In this document: positions 34,946 through 43,657 of the stretch, in pieces
Position numbering within the stretch: position 1 is the stretch's first letter
How the letters are laid out: the number at the start of each line of letters is the position of its first letter
Origin: Vibrio sinensis
Lineage (GTDB): Bacteria; Pseudomonadota; Gammaproteobacteria; Enterobacterales; Vibrionaceae
Assembly: GCF_003605645.1 (NCBI RefSeq)
Contig: NZ_QVMU01000020.1
Span: 1-64,000 of the forward strand
DNA length: 64,000 bases
Reading direction: 5' to 3'
The notes under the pieces: model-generated
Seen by the model: only the letters and a program-made list of their open reading frames with translations
Told to the model about the DNA's origin: nothing
Database searches by the model: none
Program-made: the position numbers and the translations under genes

Positions 34946-35740
34946 TTAATTTACAACAATATTTGCAGCTCTTAACTCTTTAATGGCTTTAAAGTCAGGT
35001 AAAACATCACCCGAATCTGCTTGTATTTCGCTTGGCTTGTAATTACCAATCGATTTATGAATTTCGATTTGTGATATTTTCTTCGCAATCGTTAATACCG
35101 CGACTTGCTTTCGGTCTAACTCTAAAATCAGATAATTCTCCAACTGATTTTTGTTAGCAGAACCGCTCTTGATTTCTCTTTTCTCAACTTTAAGTACTTT
35201 GATATTAGTGAGAACCGCCGTTAAAGAAATTGTCTGTTTTTTTCTCTCACTTAATTCTGAATCAAAGCCACCAACTCCTGTTAAAGCCAACACATCGACA
35301 TGAGTTCCAGCAGATATAATCCCACCAACGATTGAGTCTGGTGACACTTTAACCGGATAAGGCACATTATTTTTCGAGATGATCAAATCGATATATTCTG
35401 GGCTTGATGGTGGGATCAGGTTCGATGGGTAAACGGTTTGGTCTTGAAGCATGTCGTTTCGATAAACTGAACCCGGCTCATATTCAAATAAAGCATCGCT
35501 GTTGATTCCAAGCTTATTCGCTTCAACCTCTTGGAGACTAACAATCTCAAAGTCACTCATTTTAACCACTTGACCTTGAGTTACCTTTGGCTGTGAAATT
35601 CTATAAATTTTATAAAAAACCTGCGGCGCTTCCGTTATTTTATTTTCGATCGTTGGAAGTGTTTTATTTTGAAAAAACACCCCAAACAATCCGGCACCAA
35701 TAGCCATAATGGCGATAAATATGAACAACTTCGAACGCAT
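34946..35740 (-). CDS. rcpC: RcpC (CpaB) Tad pilus assembly protein
   Basis: 264 residues: one N-terminal membrane anchor (LFIFIAIMAIGAGLFGVFF), a SAF/RcpC region (VTQGQVVKMSDFEIVSLQEV) and the family block VSPDSIVGGIISAGTHVDVL. It is a periplasmic partner that stabilises the secretin. AAGGA ribosome-binding site; adjacent to tadV, as usual. Confidence 0.9.
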   Translation of the reverse strand: MRSKLFIFIAIMAIGAGLFGVFFQNKTLPTIENKITEAPQVFYKIYRISQPKVTQGQVVKMSDFEIVSLQEVEANKLGINSDALFEYEPGSVYRNDMLQDQTVYPSNLIPPSSPEYIDLIISKNNVPYPVKVSPDSIVGGIISAGTHVDVLALTGVGGFDSELSERKKQTISLTAVLTNIKVLKVEKREIKSGSANKNQLENYLILELDRKQVAVLTIAKKISQIEIHKSIGNYKPSEIQADSGDVLPDFKAIKELRAANIVVN

Positions 35741-35749
35741 ATTTTGTCC

Positions 35750-36196
35750 TTAGAGTGATGCGGCAACACATAATAGACCGGATAGGCAGACTGGAATTCC
35801 GTAAGGTAAGCCTTTGCTCCATACCTTGCTCATATCTGTTAGATAGCCATACAATAAGTAGAACCCAGCGAGAACCCCTCCAGACAATCCTATTAAAACA
35901 AGGAATAACAACAAGTAATTCTCTGAAACTGCAGGTAGAAATGCGAGACACAGCTTAAGATCGCCCCCACCCCAGAAATTAAATCGGTAGAGCAATAGAC
36001 AAACTACTACCAAGGCCGAAGCTTTTGCTATCCAAGTAAAACTGTAAGGTACTGAGCTAATTAAAAAAGCAATAACAAAAATGGCAACACATACTCGATT
36101 CGAAATCGTTCGATATCGAACATCACCTACTACTGAAATAATCGATAGGATGGCTAAACTTAGCCATCCTATCAGTAGAAAACTAGTATTAATCAA
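35750..36196 (-). CDS. tadV: TadV (CpaA) prepilin peptidase
   Basis: 148 residues, a small A24-type aspartic protease with four to five membrane helices. Both catalytic aspartates are visible: one in VVGDVRYRTISNR (about residue 25) and one in the GGGDLKLCLAF motif (about residue 78). It trims the leaders of Flp, TadE and TadF. The frame opens with a TTG at 36196 just after an in-frame stop and without a clear ribosome-binding site, so the true start is uncertain. Confidence 0.88.
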   Translation of the reverse strand: MINTSFLLIGWLSLAILSIISVVGDVRYRTISNRVCVAIFVIAFLISSVPYSFTWIAKASALVVVCLLLYRFNFWGGGDLKLCLAFLPAVSENYLLLFLVLIGLSGGVLAGFYLLYGYLTDMSKVWSKGLPYGIPVCLSGLLCVAASL

Positions 36197-36233
36197 AAAT
36201 TAAATCGTCAATTTGAGCTGCTCGTTTTCTCTA

Positions 36234-36443
36234 TTAATTTGCTTTAGAAATATTACCAGAGATAGTGCTCACTGCACCTTTCAACGCTGATTCCAGGCTA
36301 TTTTCTTCTCCAGAGAACACCACTAGAACGATCGCTGAAATAGCCACGCCAATAATCGCGTATTCAATCGCCGTAACACCACGACGATCGTTAATAAAAT
36401 TTTCTGTGCATAATTTTGCTTTAACATAAAGACCAGTAAACAT
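36234..36443 (-). CDS. flp: Flp major pilin precursor
   Basis: 69 residues from the ATG at 36443, chosen for its TTGGAG ribosome-binding site; an upstream in-frame start is not needed. The leader FINDRRG is followed by VTAIEYAIIGVAISAIVLVV, the Flp cleavage site and the hydrophobic core with the Glu-Tyr pair. The mature pilin would be about 47 residues. It is the first gene of the tad operon and the only pilin of this type in the window. Confidence 0.92.
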   Translation of the reverse strand: MFTGLYVKAKLCTENFINDRRGVTAIEYAIIGVAISAIVLVVFSGEENSLESALKGAVSTISGNISKAN

Positions 36444-36628
36444 AATAAACTCCAAAGAATAGGTATGTATAAATTGCAATTCTGAAATTCACATTAAATT
36501 TAGAATTGTGGCGATTATATTCACCGTCAAAACATTGTCAAATCTGGTCCAGCAACTTATTTTATCGCTACATACAAGATTATCAATCTCATATTTAAGG
36601 CAAAAAAAATCCGAAAAAGCGTTTGCTA

Positions 36629-36644
36629 TGTGAAGTGCATCACA
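36629..36644. promoter_or_regulatory. CRP-cAMP binding site upstream of the tad operon
   Basis: TGTGAAGTGCATCACA contains both half sites of the CRP consensus (TGTGA-N6-TCACA) without mismatch. It is 186 bases upstream of the flp start codon. A GATAAT at 36579-36584 on the minus strand could be a -10 that places the CRP site at about -64, close to a class I activator position; that promoter is inferred. Confidence 0.75.
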
Positions 36645-37351
36645 TCAAAAAATCGTGATATTTAATTTCCCACCCTCAGTTTTTCCAATTTTTAAAAAAT
36701 ACAAATTTTAATAAAATTAATTTTGCGACGCATATCAATAAAAATAACATTAAAGTATTTCATTAAAGTGATGTTTATTTTCATCGCGAATTAACAGAGC
36801 TAAATTTACATTATCTCGCCAATTTAACAAATAAAGAACGAAATTTAGCCTACAAGTTATAATTCCTAGCTCGTAACCATTGATTTTATAAATAATCAAA
36901 CAAAAGCACTATCAACCGAATATCAAACACAATGTAGATGAACAATAAATAACCCATAAATAAAACTGGTAATAAAATATGGCGTTTAATTAATCGCTGA
37001 TGAAAACAGCAGATAATACACAAAAATCTTATGTCTAACGTAATAGACCATAAAGTCTAGATTCCAATCACTCGACCTTTGAGCAATAAAGGTCCTTGCT
37101 CCTCAATAAATACACCTCCGTCATTTAATTGACTCAACTATCAATTAAACTCATTCGCTCTTGTATAACTAAATTTACTCTCTGAAAAAGCAAACAAGAT
37201 GTTTGTCTTTATACTCATTCAAGCTGCTTTAAATAATTGATTGGCGGCAATTTCAGTGAATCACAAATTGAACTAGTCGGCGTGCTGTTAGAAACACAAG
37301 TACTGACCGTTAAACAAGTACTATCAATCGTAAAATATTCTTTTGCTTACC

Positions 37352-37500
37352 TATACCCAGTAACCTCAAGGTGCTTGGTTCAGAGAGAATGACTTAGCTT
37401 GCAGACAAGGTAACGAATTGAAGATCTAGTAGCTCTAAATCAAAATTCGTTAATGACGTATGCGAGCCAAGACAACCAACCCTTTGGGAGTTTGGGTATA
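37352..37500. repeat. Hairpin-forming, MITE-like intergenic element
   Basis: The element starts TATACCCAG and ends TTTGGGTATA, giving inverted termini (TATACCCA / TGGGTATA). Inside, TAACGAATT (37411-37419) and AATTCGTTA (37444-37452) form a second perfect 9-base inverted repeat. No coding capacity. A related start (CTATACCCAAGCCACTTGG) appears near 41210. I recall TATACCCAAG-type intergenic palindromes as common in vibrio genomes, but copy number cannot be tested here. Confidence 0.6.
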
Positions 37501-37565
37501 TATCAGCTATCAACTTAACGCTATACTTGCGGGAAATAATCACATTAACTGGGAGATACTCCTTT

Positions 37566-38471
37566 ATGTCTCTATTTAAAAAGAGTCGAACTGTTGCACT
37601 GTGCCTCGTATTAATGACCTCTTCTTATACGATGGCTTCTTCTTTACCATTATCGCCAGAGAAGATTCAGCAGCCTTATCCTAATGTGTCAATTACAACA
37701 CTCCATTCAGCCAAAACGCTAATCAGCGAATTCGATCGCCACTATTACCAACTCAATAAAGTTGCTACTAGTAATTCGTTGCCCGCTTTTTTTGTAGAAA
37801 ATCTGCCCGATAACTTAAACTCACTGCCTGTCGAACAAAAAACCTCTGGGTTTATTCGTTTGCTATTACCTACAATTAGCGACGTCAATACTCATATTCT
37901 TGAAGTGAGAGACGCTCTGATTGCGATAGCTAAAAAGCCCAAACATGATTGGTCTCACTCAGAGCAAGTATGGGTCGACAATCTAATCAAAGAATACAAT
38001 GTGAAATCGGGAGAGATTCAAGACTTGTTGATGCATGTGGATATTATTCCCGTCGGAATGGTTTTAGCGCAGGGTATTGATGAAAGTGGGTGGGGAACCA
38101 GCCATTTTGCTATTGAAGGCAATAATCTTTACGGTGAGCACCTGCCGTCAAAAGGTGGAAAATACCTGACTACACCGGGAGGTCACGTTAAGGTGGCAGC
38201 ATTTGACAACTTATTTGCAGGTACTGCGAGTTATATGCATAACCTCAACACTACCGAGGCATATAAAGAACTTTGGCACCTTCGCCATAAACTGCGTCAG
38301 CAAAACAACCTAACGGGTCACGAACTAGTGCAAGCTTTGTCACATTACTCGACACGTGGTCAAGCTTATGTTGATAACCTACGTGCATTAATTAAACACC
38401 ACCAACTTGACCGATTTGATCATGTCCATCTTGATGATGCCAATACTGTAAGAATCCGCTTTACTAAATAG
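37566..38471 (+). CDS. bax: Bax-like exported glucosaminidase
   Basis: 301 residues from the ATG at 37566 (GGGAG upstream); the longer frame would need a TTG start. Signal peptide MSLFKKSRTVALCLVLMTSS. The glucosaminidase domain (about residues 150-290) has the catalytic-glutamate motif LAQGIDESGWGTSHFAIEGN and the NLYGEH and GYASYMHNLNT-like blocks of the Bax/FlgJ group. It probably cleaves beta-N-acetylglucosamine bonds in peptidoglycan in the periplasm. It stands alone between repeats and topB. Confidence 0.85.
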   Translation: MSLFKKSRTVALCLVLMTSSYTMASSLPLSPEKIQQPYPNVSITTLHSAKTLISEFDRHYYQLNKVATSNSLPAFFVENLPDNLNSLPVEQKTSGFIRLLLPTISDVNTHILEVRDALIAIAKKPKHDWSHSEQVWVDNLIKEYNVKSGEIQDLLMHVDIIPVGMVLAQGIDESGWGTSHFAIEGNNLYGEHLPSKGGKYLTTPGGHVKVAAFDNLFAGTASYMHNLNTTEAYKELWHLRHKLRQQNNLTGHELVQALSHYSTRGQAYVDNLRALIKHHQLDRFDHVHLDDANTVRIRFTK

Positions 38472-38551
38472 AGTATTACCAAGTGTCAAAGACTTGAAGA
38501 TGAAGATGGGAATAAGCGGCTAGCCACGCATCTTTATCAAACTCGATACAT

Positions 38552-38583
38552 GTCGGGGAGAATGGATAACCATCTCCCCGACT
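38552..38583. terminator. Hairpin between bax and topB
   Basis: Near-perfect inverted repeat GTCGGGGAGA / TCTCCCCGAC with a 12-base centre. No clear T-run on either side, so termination is only probable. Confidence 0.45.
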
Positions 38584-38640
38584 TCAGCTTTCAGCGGCTT
38601 GAGACTAAAGGGGAAAGAAGTAAATGTTGACCTATTTTCG

Positions 38641-40575
38641 TTATTTCGCTTTTTTCTTAGCGAAGCTACGCTTCTTTCTTTTAAATGCGGGACGCTCAAC
38701 TGGAGGAAGTTGCCTCAATGAGTCTGGCACGGGTTCCGACTTCACTCGCTGCATCAATCCATCGATGCGTTGTTGCAGAGCTAACATAAACGGTTGATAA
38801 GCTTGATTGCGCTCTGCCATTCCTTGTAATTGATGCTCCCAATGAGCTGTCATGTCTGGGTAGGTAGAATCGCTTGGAAGCGCATGTATTAGTCCTCGCC
38901 CAGCCGGCGAACTCAAAATAGCTTTACCCTGCCTTTTTAATAACTGACGCTTAAATAAGGTATCTAAAATACCGGCTCGCGTCGCTTCAGTTCCTAAGCC
39001 ATCGGTATCTCTCAGAATTTTCTTCAGCTCTTTGTCTTCAACAAAACGCGCAATCCCCGTCATGGCTTGTAGCAATGTGGCTTCGGTAAAGTGGCGTGGT
39101 GGTTCGGTTTTCTTATCGCTAATCACACTCTCCCGACAAGTCAGAACCATACCTTTACTTAAAGGTGGTACCGCATCAACTCCCGTATCCTCTTCTTCTA
39201 TTTTGCCTAACAGAGTTTTCCAACCAGGAACGGTCAGTTGTCGACCTTTGGCAATAAATAAACCACCAGCAATCTCAAACTCCAGTTTTGCTTCTGCATA
39301 GAGCGCCGCTGGATAAAACTGCATTAAATATTGGCGAGCAATTTGGCTATAGATCTTTACTTCATCACCGGAAAGTCCATTAGCTGAAGATTTCTTGGGT
39401 GTGGGAATGATTGCATGGTGCGCATCAACCTTGCTGTCATTCCAAGCTTTGGATTTCAACGACAAATTAGCACCATTAACCGCAGTAAGCAGATCTTTAG
39501 CGTTAGTTGCTATTGCTTCGCAAACGCTTTTTGCTTGAGTGTAGTGTTCTTGGGGTAAATACCGACTATCTGAACGAGGATAAGTAATAAGTTTATGCTT
39601 CTCATACAAAGATTGGCAGGTATCCAAAACTTGTTGAGCACTCATTCCAAAGCGTTTTGCCGCATCAATTTGTAAAGCTGATAAAGAATATGGAAGCGGA
39701 GCGGACTGCTTAGTTTGTTTCTGTTCAGAGTCCGTAACTGTTGCTGGTTGATTTTTAATTCGTTGCGCTACATTTTCAACGAGTTTTCTATTGAGCACTC
39801 GCCCCTCATCATCTTGCCAAGGCTGACAAGCTTCACTCGGTTTCCAACGAGCTCGAATATCAAAACTAATACTTCCCTCTTGATAAGGGATCATCGCATG
39901 CAACGTAAAGTAATCACGTGGAATGAAGTTCTCGATCTCTTCATCCCGGCGCACCACTAAGCCTAGAATCGGAGTTTGAACGCGACCAACCGATAAAACC
40001 CCCTGATAACCCGCTTTTTGACCAAGCAAAGTATAAGCACGAGACATATTCATACCATAAAGCCAATCGGCACGAGAACGAGCAAGCGCAGAAACCGATA
40101 AGGGTACAAATTCACGATTACTGCGCATTTGAGAAAGAGCACGTTTTACCGCTGGTAAGTTCAAATCACTGATTAATAATCGCTGGACCCTCTCTTTCTT
40201 TGCTTTGCTGACTTTACAATAATCCAGCACTTCATCGACCAAGAGCTGCCCTTCTCTATCTGGGTCACCGGCATGGATGATTTCTGTCGCGTCTTTGAGC
40301 AGTTTTCGTACCACTGTCAGTTGCTTACTCGCTGATTTTCTTGGGCGTAGTTGCCATTGCTCTGGAACGATCGGCAGATCAGCAATATTCCACTTTTTAT
40401 ATTTATCATCATAAACATCGGGCTCGACTTGCTCGAGCAAGTGTCCGATACACCATGTCACAATATCGCCATTGCCACAGCGGATAAAACCTTGATCTTT
40501 CTTTTGAGGATTAGGAAGAGCAGCAGCAATTGCACGCCCCAAACTGGGCTTTTCTGCAATAAAGAGTCGTGACAT
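38641..40575 (-). CDS. topB: DNA topoisomerase III
   Basis: 644 residues from the ATG at 40575, which begins MSRLFIAEKPSLGRAIAAAL; the longer frame adds 12 hydrophobic residues unlike the family. The TOPRIM domain has the acidic motifs near HAGDPDREGQLLVDEVLDY, and the active-site tyrosine is in LITYPRSDSRYLP. GLGTEATRAGILDTLF and the basic C-terminal tail (KRKKRSFAKKKAK) are also typical. It is a type IA enzyme that decatenates DNA during replication and recombination. Size matches E. coli TopB (653). The ribosome-binding site is weak. Confidence 0.94.
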   Translation of the reverse strand: MSRLFIAEKPSLGRAIAAALPNPQKKDQGFIRCGNGDIVTWCIGHLLEQVEPDVYDDKYKKWNIADLPIVPEQWQLRPRKSASKQLTVVRKLLKDATEIIHAGDPDREGQLLVDEVLDYCKVSKAKKERVQRLLISDLNLPAVKRALSQMRSNREFVPLSVSALARSRADWLYGMNMSRAYTLLGQKAGYQGVLSVGRVQTPILGLVVRRDEEIENFIPRDYFTLHAMIPYQEGSISFDIRARWKPSEACQPWQDDEGRVLNRKLVENVAQRIKNQPATVTDSEQKQTKQSAPLPYSLSALQIDAAKRFGMSAQQVLDTCQSLYEKHKLITYPRSDSRYLPQEHYTQAKSVCEAIATNAKDLLTAVNGANLSLKSKAWNDSKVDAHHAIIPTPKKSSANGLSGDEVKIYSQIARQYLMQFYPAALYAEAKLEFEIAGGLFIAKGRQLTVPGWKTLLGKIEEEDTGVDAVPPLSKGMVLTCRESVISDKKTEPPRHFTEATLLQAMTGIARFVEDKELKKILRDTDGLGTEATRAGILDTLFKRQLLKRQGKAILSSPAGRGLIHALPSDSTYPDMTAHWEHQLQGMAERNQAYQPFMLALQQRIDGLMQRVKSEPVPDSLRQLPPVERPAFKRKKRSFAKKKAK

Positions 40576-40593
40576 AAATAAGGCGGTCGTAAA

Positions 40594-40629
40594 AAAGAAT
40601 AAGGGCCACATTATCTAATGTGGCCCTTA
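40594..40629 (-). terminator. Terminator of grxD
   Basis: A perfect 13-base stem, AAGGGCCACATTA / TAATGTGGCCCTT, with a 2-base centre. The minus strand continues with ATTCTTTTTT. It sits immediately upstream of the topB start. Confidence 0.85.
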
Positions 40630-40664
40630 CAATGCAACTAAAACTGTATATTTACACAGTTTAA

Positions 40665-41003
40665 TTATGCTTCTTCGTTACCTGCTGCGCGAGCTGCTGC
40701 TTCTTTAATCAGAGGCTGAAGTTCACCTTTTTGGAACATCTCAATGATGATATCGCAACCACCGATTAGCTCACCTTCAACCCAAAGCTGTGGGAAAGTT
40801 GGCCATTGCGCGTACGCTGGAAGTTCTGCGCGAATATCTGGGTTTTGTAGAATATCTACATACGCAAATTTTTCACCACAACCTACTAGCGCTTGTGCTG
40901 CTTGAGAAGAGAAGCCACAGCTTGGTAACTTAGGAGAACCTTTCATGTAAAGAAGGATTGTGTTTTCAGCGATTTGCTGTTTGATTTTATCGATTGTTTC
41001 CAT
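40665..41003 (-). CDS. grxD: Monothiol glutaredoxin Grx4
   Basis: 112 residues with the CGFS active site at 29-32 (PKLPSCGFSSQA), then WPTFPQLWVEGELIGGCDII, the glutathione-binding region. Grx4 carries [2Fe-2S] clusters between subunits or with BolA partners and takes part in iron-sulfur delivery and iron sensing rather than general disulfide reduction. Clear GAGGAAGC ribosome-binding site. It is followed by a strong terminator, so it is a single-gene unit. Confidence 0.96.
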   Translation of the reverse strand: METIDKIKQQIAENTILLYMKGSPKLPSCGFSSQAAQALVGCGEKFAYVDILQNPDIRAELPAYAQWPTFPQLWVEGELIGGCDIIIEMFQKGELQPLIKEAAARAAGNEEA

Positions 41004-41467
41004 TGCTTCCTCTTAAATTCGGCTTACTGCAAATTGTTCCCCATTTTAAACCATTAACGGAGAATAAAAAGCACAGATTAAGTAAGGTTATGTATCGTGA
41101 GCTTGATGACTGAAATCACATCTGCCAAATAAACCTAAATAGGCTTGTGATGGATGGTAACGAAGCCATCTGAGCATAAGAGAAGTATCGACTATCTAAC
41201 ACGCTAACACTATACCCAAGCCACTTGGAAACGCGGAGCACAACCTCAACCATCCCACCAAAGATAAGCCATGCTTAGGGGCTTACGTTTAATTTGCTAG
41301 TGAGCTCACATATTTACGCCCGGTACATTACTCGAATATTAATGACCCCTATCACACTTAGGAATCGGTGATACAAAAGTATAGTGATTGGCTTTTTTTT
41401 GCTATTTAAGAATATACGTTGATGAATTAATTTTAACGCATTACTTCAGTACCCAATGAGTTAAAAA
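41004..41467. other. Intergenic region between divergent grxD and fructose-type PTS genes
   Basis: 464 AT-rich bases without a gene. It contains a short copy-like fragment of the vibrio palindromic repeat start (CTATACCCAAGCCACTTGG, about 41209-41229). The PTS promoter must lie here. A half CRP-like sequence (GATGA-N6-TCACA) at 41105-41120 is too distant and imperfect to call. Confidence 0.5.
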
Positions 41468-41908
41468 ATGATCACACAATTAACTAATACAAATTTGATT
41501 AAACATAATTTACAAGCAAACTCAAAAAAAGAAGTTTTCGAAGAATTAGCACAAATGCTATTTGAAAATAAAAGAGTCACTAGTAAAGAAGATTTTTTAG
41601 CTGATATTGAAATCCGTGAAGCGGTAAGTGTGACATCAACTGACGGCATCGCATACCCTCACTCAAAAAGCAAAGCTGTTATAGAGCCTGCAATCGCTGT
41701 TGGTGTAAAGCCTGGTGGCATTGAGTACGGTGATGAAGACGGTATCAAACCGAGCGTGTTCTTCATGATTGCGTCACCTGACAACGGTGCTGACCATCAT
41801 ATTTATGTACTACAAGAATTATTTGGTAAATTCAGCGATGAATTTATTGAAGATATTAATAATGCAAAAGACGAACATCAAATCCTTGATATTTTAATCA
41901 ATTCATAA
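41468..41908 (+). CDS. Fructose-family PTS enzyme IIA
   Basis: A 146-residue cytoplasmic phosphocarrier. The active histidine is His65 in GIAYPHSKSKAV, and the family blocks IEIREAVSVTSTDG and HIYVLQELFGKFSD are present. It receives phosphate from HPr and hands it to the IIB domain of the next gene, 12 bases downstream. The substrate is not clear. There is no EI, HPr, transcriptional regulator or sugar-phosphate kinase next to it. Confidence 0.9.
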   Translation: MITQLTNTNLIKHNLQANSKKEVFEELAQMLFENKRVTSKEDFLADIEIREAVSVTSTDGIAYPHSKSKAVIEPAIAVGVKPGGIEYGDEDGIKPSVFFMIASPDNGADHHIYVLQELFGKFSDEFIEDINNAKDEHQILDILINS

Positions 41909-41920
41909 GGTGTAAAATAT

Positions 41921-43315
41921 ATGAGCACTATTACCGCTAAAGCGGAAACTAATAATAGCGATTTCAAAAAAACGCTAAGTAAATTAAAAGGCCACTTATT
42001 ATTTGGCACTTCACATATGTTGCCTTTCATCGTTGCTGGTGGTGTGTTACTTGCACTAGCTGTAATGGCTTCGGGTAAAGGTGCCGTTCCAGCAACTGGT
42101 ATTTTGGCTGACATTTCAAATATTGGTATTAAAGGCTTAGTACTTTTCCCTATCATCCTAGGTGGTTTCATTGGTTACTCAATCGCGGATAAACCTGCGC
42201 TTGCTCCAGCAATGATCGCTTCAGGTATCATGGCGGACATGGGCGGTGGCTTCTTAGGCTGTATCGTTGCTGGTTTTATCGCAGGTGGTGTTGTTTTCCA
42301 ACTTAAGAAAATCCCTCTATCAACTAACATGACTGCGCTTGGTGCTTACTTTATCTACCCACTAATCGGTACGCTTATTTCAGCTGGTATCGTTCTATGG
42401 GGTATTGGTGAGCCAATCAAACTGTTCATGTCATCAATGAACGAATTCCTAGCTTCTATGGCTGGTGCTTCAAAAGTCGTTCTTGGTACGATTCTAGGTG
42501 GTATGACTGCGTTTGATATGGGTGGCCCTATCAACAAAGTAGCAACGCTATTCGCTCAAACTCAAGTTGATACACAACCTTGGTTAATGGGTGGTGTTGG
42601 TATCGCTATCTGTACGCCACCTCTAGGTATGGCACTAGCAACATTCCTATTCAAGAACAAGTTCTCTAAAGAAGAACAGGAAGCGGGTAAAGCTGCGGCA
42701 ATCATGGGTTCTATCGGTATCTCTGAAGGCGCAATCCCATTTGCAGCAAATGACCCAATGCGCGTTCTACCGTCAATCGTAGCTGGTGGTATCGTAGGCT
42801 GTGTGTTCGGTTTCCTAACTGACATCCTATTGCATGCACCGTGGGGCGGCCTAATCACAGCACCAGTATCAAGCAACATCCCAATGTATGTTGTGGGTAT
42901 CGCACTAGGCTCTCTAACTACAGCTCTTATTGTTGGCTTATGGAAACCTGTAGCAACTGAAGAAGAAAAAGAAGAGCAAGCAGCACCAGTTCAAGCAGCA
43001 GCACCTGCTGCTGGTGAAGGCGAGTACGATATCGTAGCGGTAACTTGTTGCCCATCAGGTGTTGCACACACATTCATGGCTGCAAAAGCACTAGAAAAAG
43101 CAGGCTTAGCTGCAGGCATCAAAATTAAAGTTGAAACTCAAGGTCAAAATGGTATTCAGAACCGCATCACTGACCTAGACGTAGCAAATGCGAAATTGGT
43201 AATCCTAGCACATGATATTCAAGTGAAAGATGCTCAACGCTTTGCAAACTCAAAAGTGATTGAGTGTTCAACGAAAGAAGCAATGAAGCAAGCTGCGACA
43301 TTAATTCAATCGTAA
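41921..43315 (+). CDS. Fructose-family PTS enzyme IICB
   Basis: 464 residues. An N-terminal IIC membrane domain (about 1-345, roughly ten helices; the conserved GEPIK at about 164-168, and later SEGAIPFAANDP) is joined by an Ala/Glu/Pro-rich linker to a C-terminal IIB domain with the phosphorylated cysteine Cys377 in CPSGVAHTFMAA. Domain order is C-B, unlike the classical FruA with B domains first. It imports and phosphorylates a hexose of the fructose/mannose type; exact sugar unknown. AAGGTG ribosome-binding site; IIA just upstream. Confidence 0.9.
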   Translation: MSTITAKAETNNSDFKKTLSKLKGHLLFGTSHMLPFIVAGGVLLALAVMASGKGAVPATGILADISNIGIKGLVLFPIILGGFIGYSIADKPALAPAMIASGIMADMGGGFLGCIVAGFIAGGVVFQLKKIPLSTNMTALGAYFIYPLIGTLISAGIVLWGIGEPIKLFMSSMNEFLASMAGASKVVLGTILGGMTAFDMGGPINKVATLFAQTQVDTQPWLMGGVGIAICTPPLGMALATFLFKNKFSKEEQEAGKAAAIMGSIGISEGAIPFAANDPMRVLPSIVAGGIVGCVFGFLTDILLHAPWGGLITAPVSSNIPMYVVGIALGSLTTALIVGLWKPVATEEEKEEQAAPVQAAAPAAGEGEYDIVAVTCCPSGVAHTFMAAKALEKAGLAAGIKIKVETQGQNGIQNRITDLDVANAKLVILAHDIQVKDAQRFANSKVIECSTKEAMKQAATLIQS

Positions 43316-43657
43316 ATCACCCAGTTTCACGATTATAGAGCCCTCATTTATGAGGGCTTTTTTGTACTTTAAAAACGATAACAAAACGGCTGAGGTTCTC
43401 TCCTAACAACACTACAGCAATAACTACGACGCGACGCTCACGATACGTGTTCAGCAGCCTTGCACAAGCAAACTGAGCGTGAATATAATGAAATGCAACG
43501 AAAAAACACTTTGTCTCTTTTAATAAAGTAAAAACTTGCTAAACTAGACCGCAGTCAGTCAAATCGACATTGGGTAAGTGCATTCTTACCTGATAATAAT
43601 AACATTGGAAGCAATCGAAAGAGATCACTCTTTCATACCTAAACGGAGAATCGAGCA
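43316..43657. other. Intergenic region before sodB
   Basis: 342 bases holding the PTS terminator (43337-43363) and the sodB promoter and leader. The leader contains two perfect hairpins, GGTAAG / CTTACC (43573-43590) and GAAAGAG / CTCTTTC (43617-43634), and a partial Fur-box-like GATAATAATAAC at 43592-43603. No other gene seen. Confidence 0.55.
43337..43363 (+). terminator. Terminator after the PTS genes
   Basis: AGCCCTCA / TGAGGGCT hairpin followed by a T-run. Confidence 0.88.

Larger units (their letters stand above)
36444..37565. other. Long intergenic region between flp and bax
   Basis: About 1.1 kb, very AT-rich, without a supported gene. It holds the tad promoter region with a perfect CRP palindrome (36629-36644) and, near bax, a hairpin-forming repeat element (37352-37500). 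A direct repeat ACAAGTACT occurs twice at about 37300-37325. Nothing else was recognised. Confidence 0.6.

Noticed and set aside
41105..41120. CRP site upstream of the fructose-type PTS
   Set aside because: Only one half-site (TCACA) is good, and it is about 350 bases from the gene and nearer to grxD.
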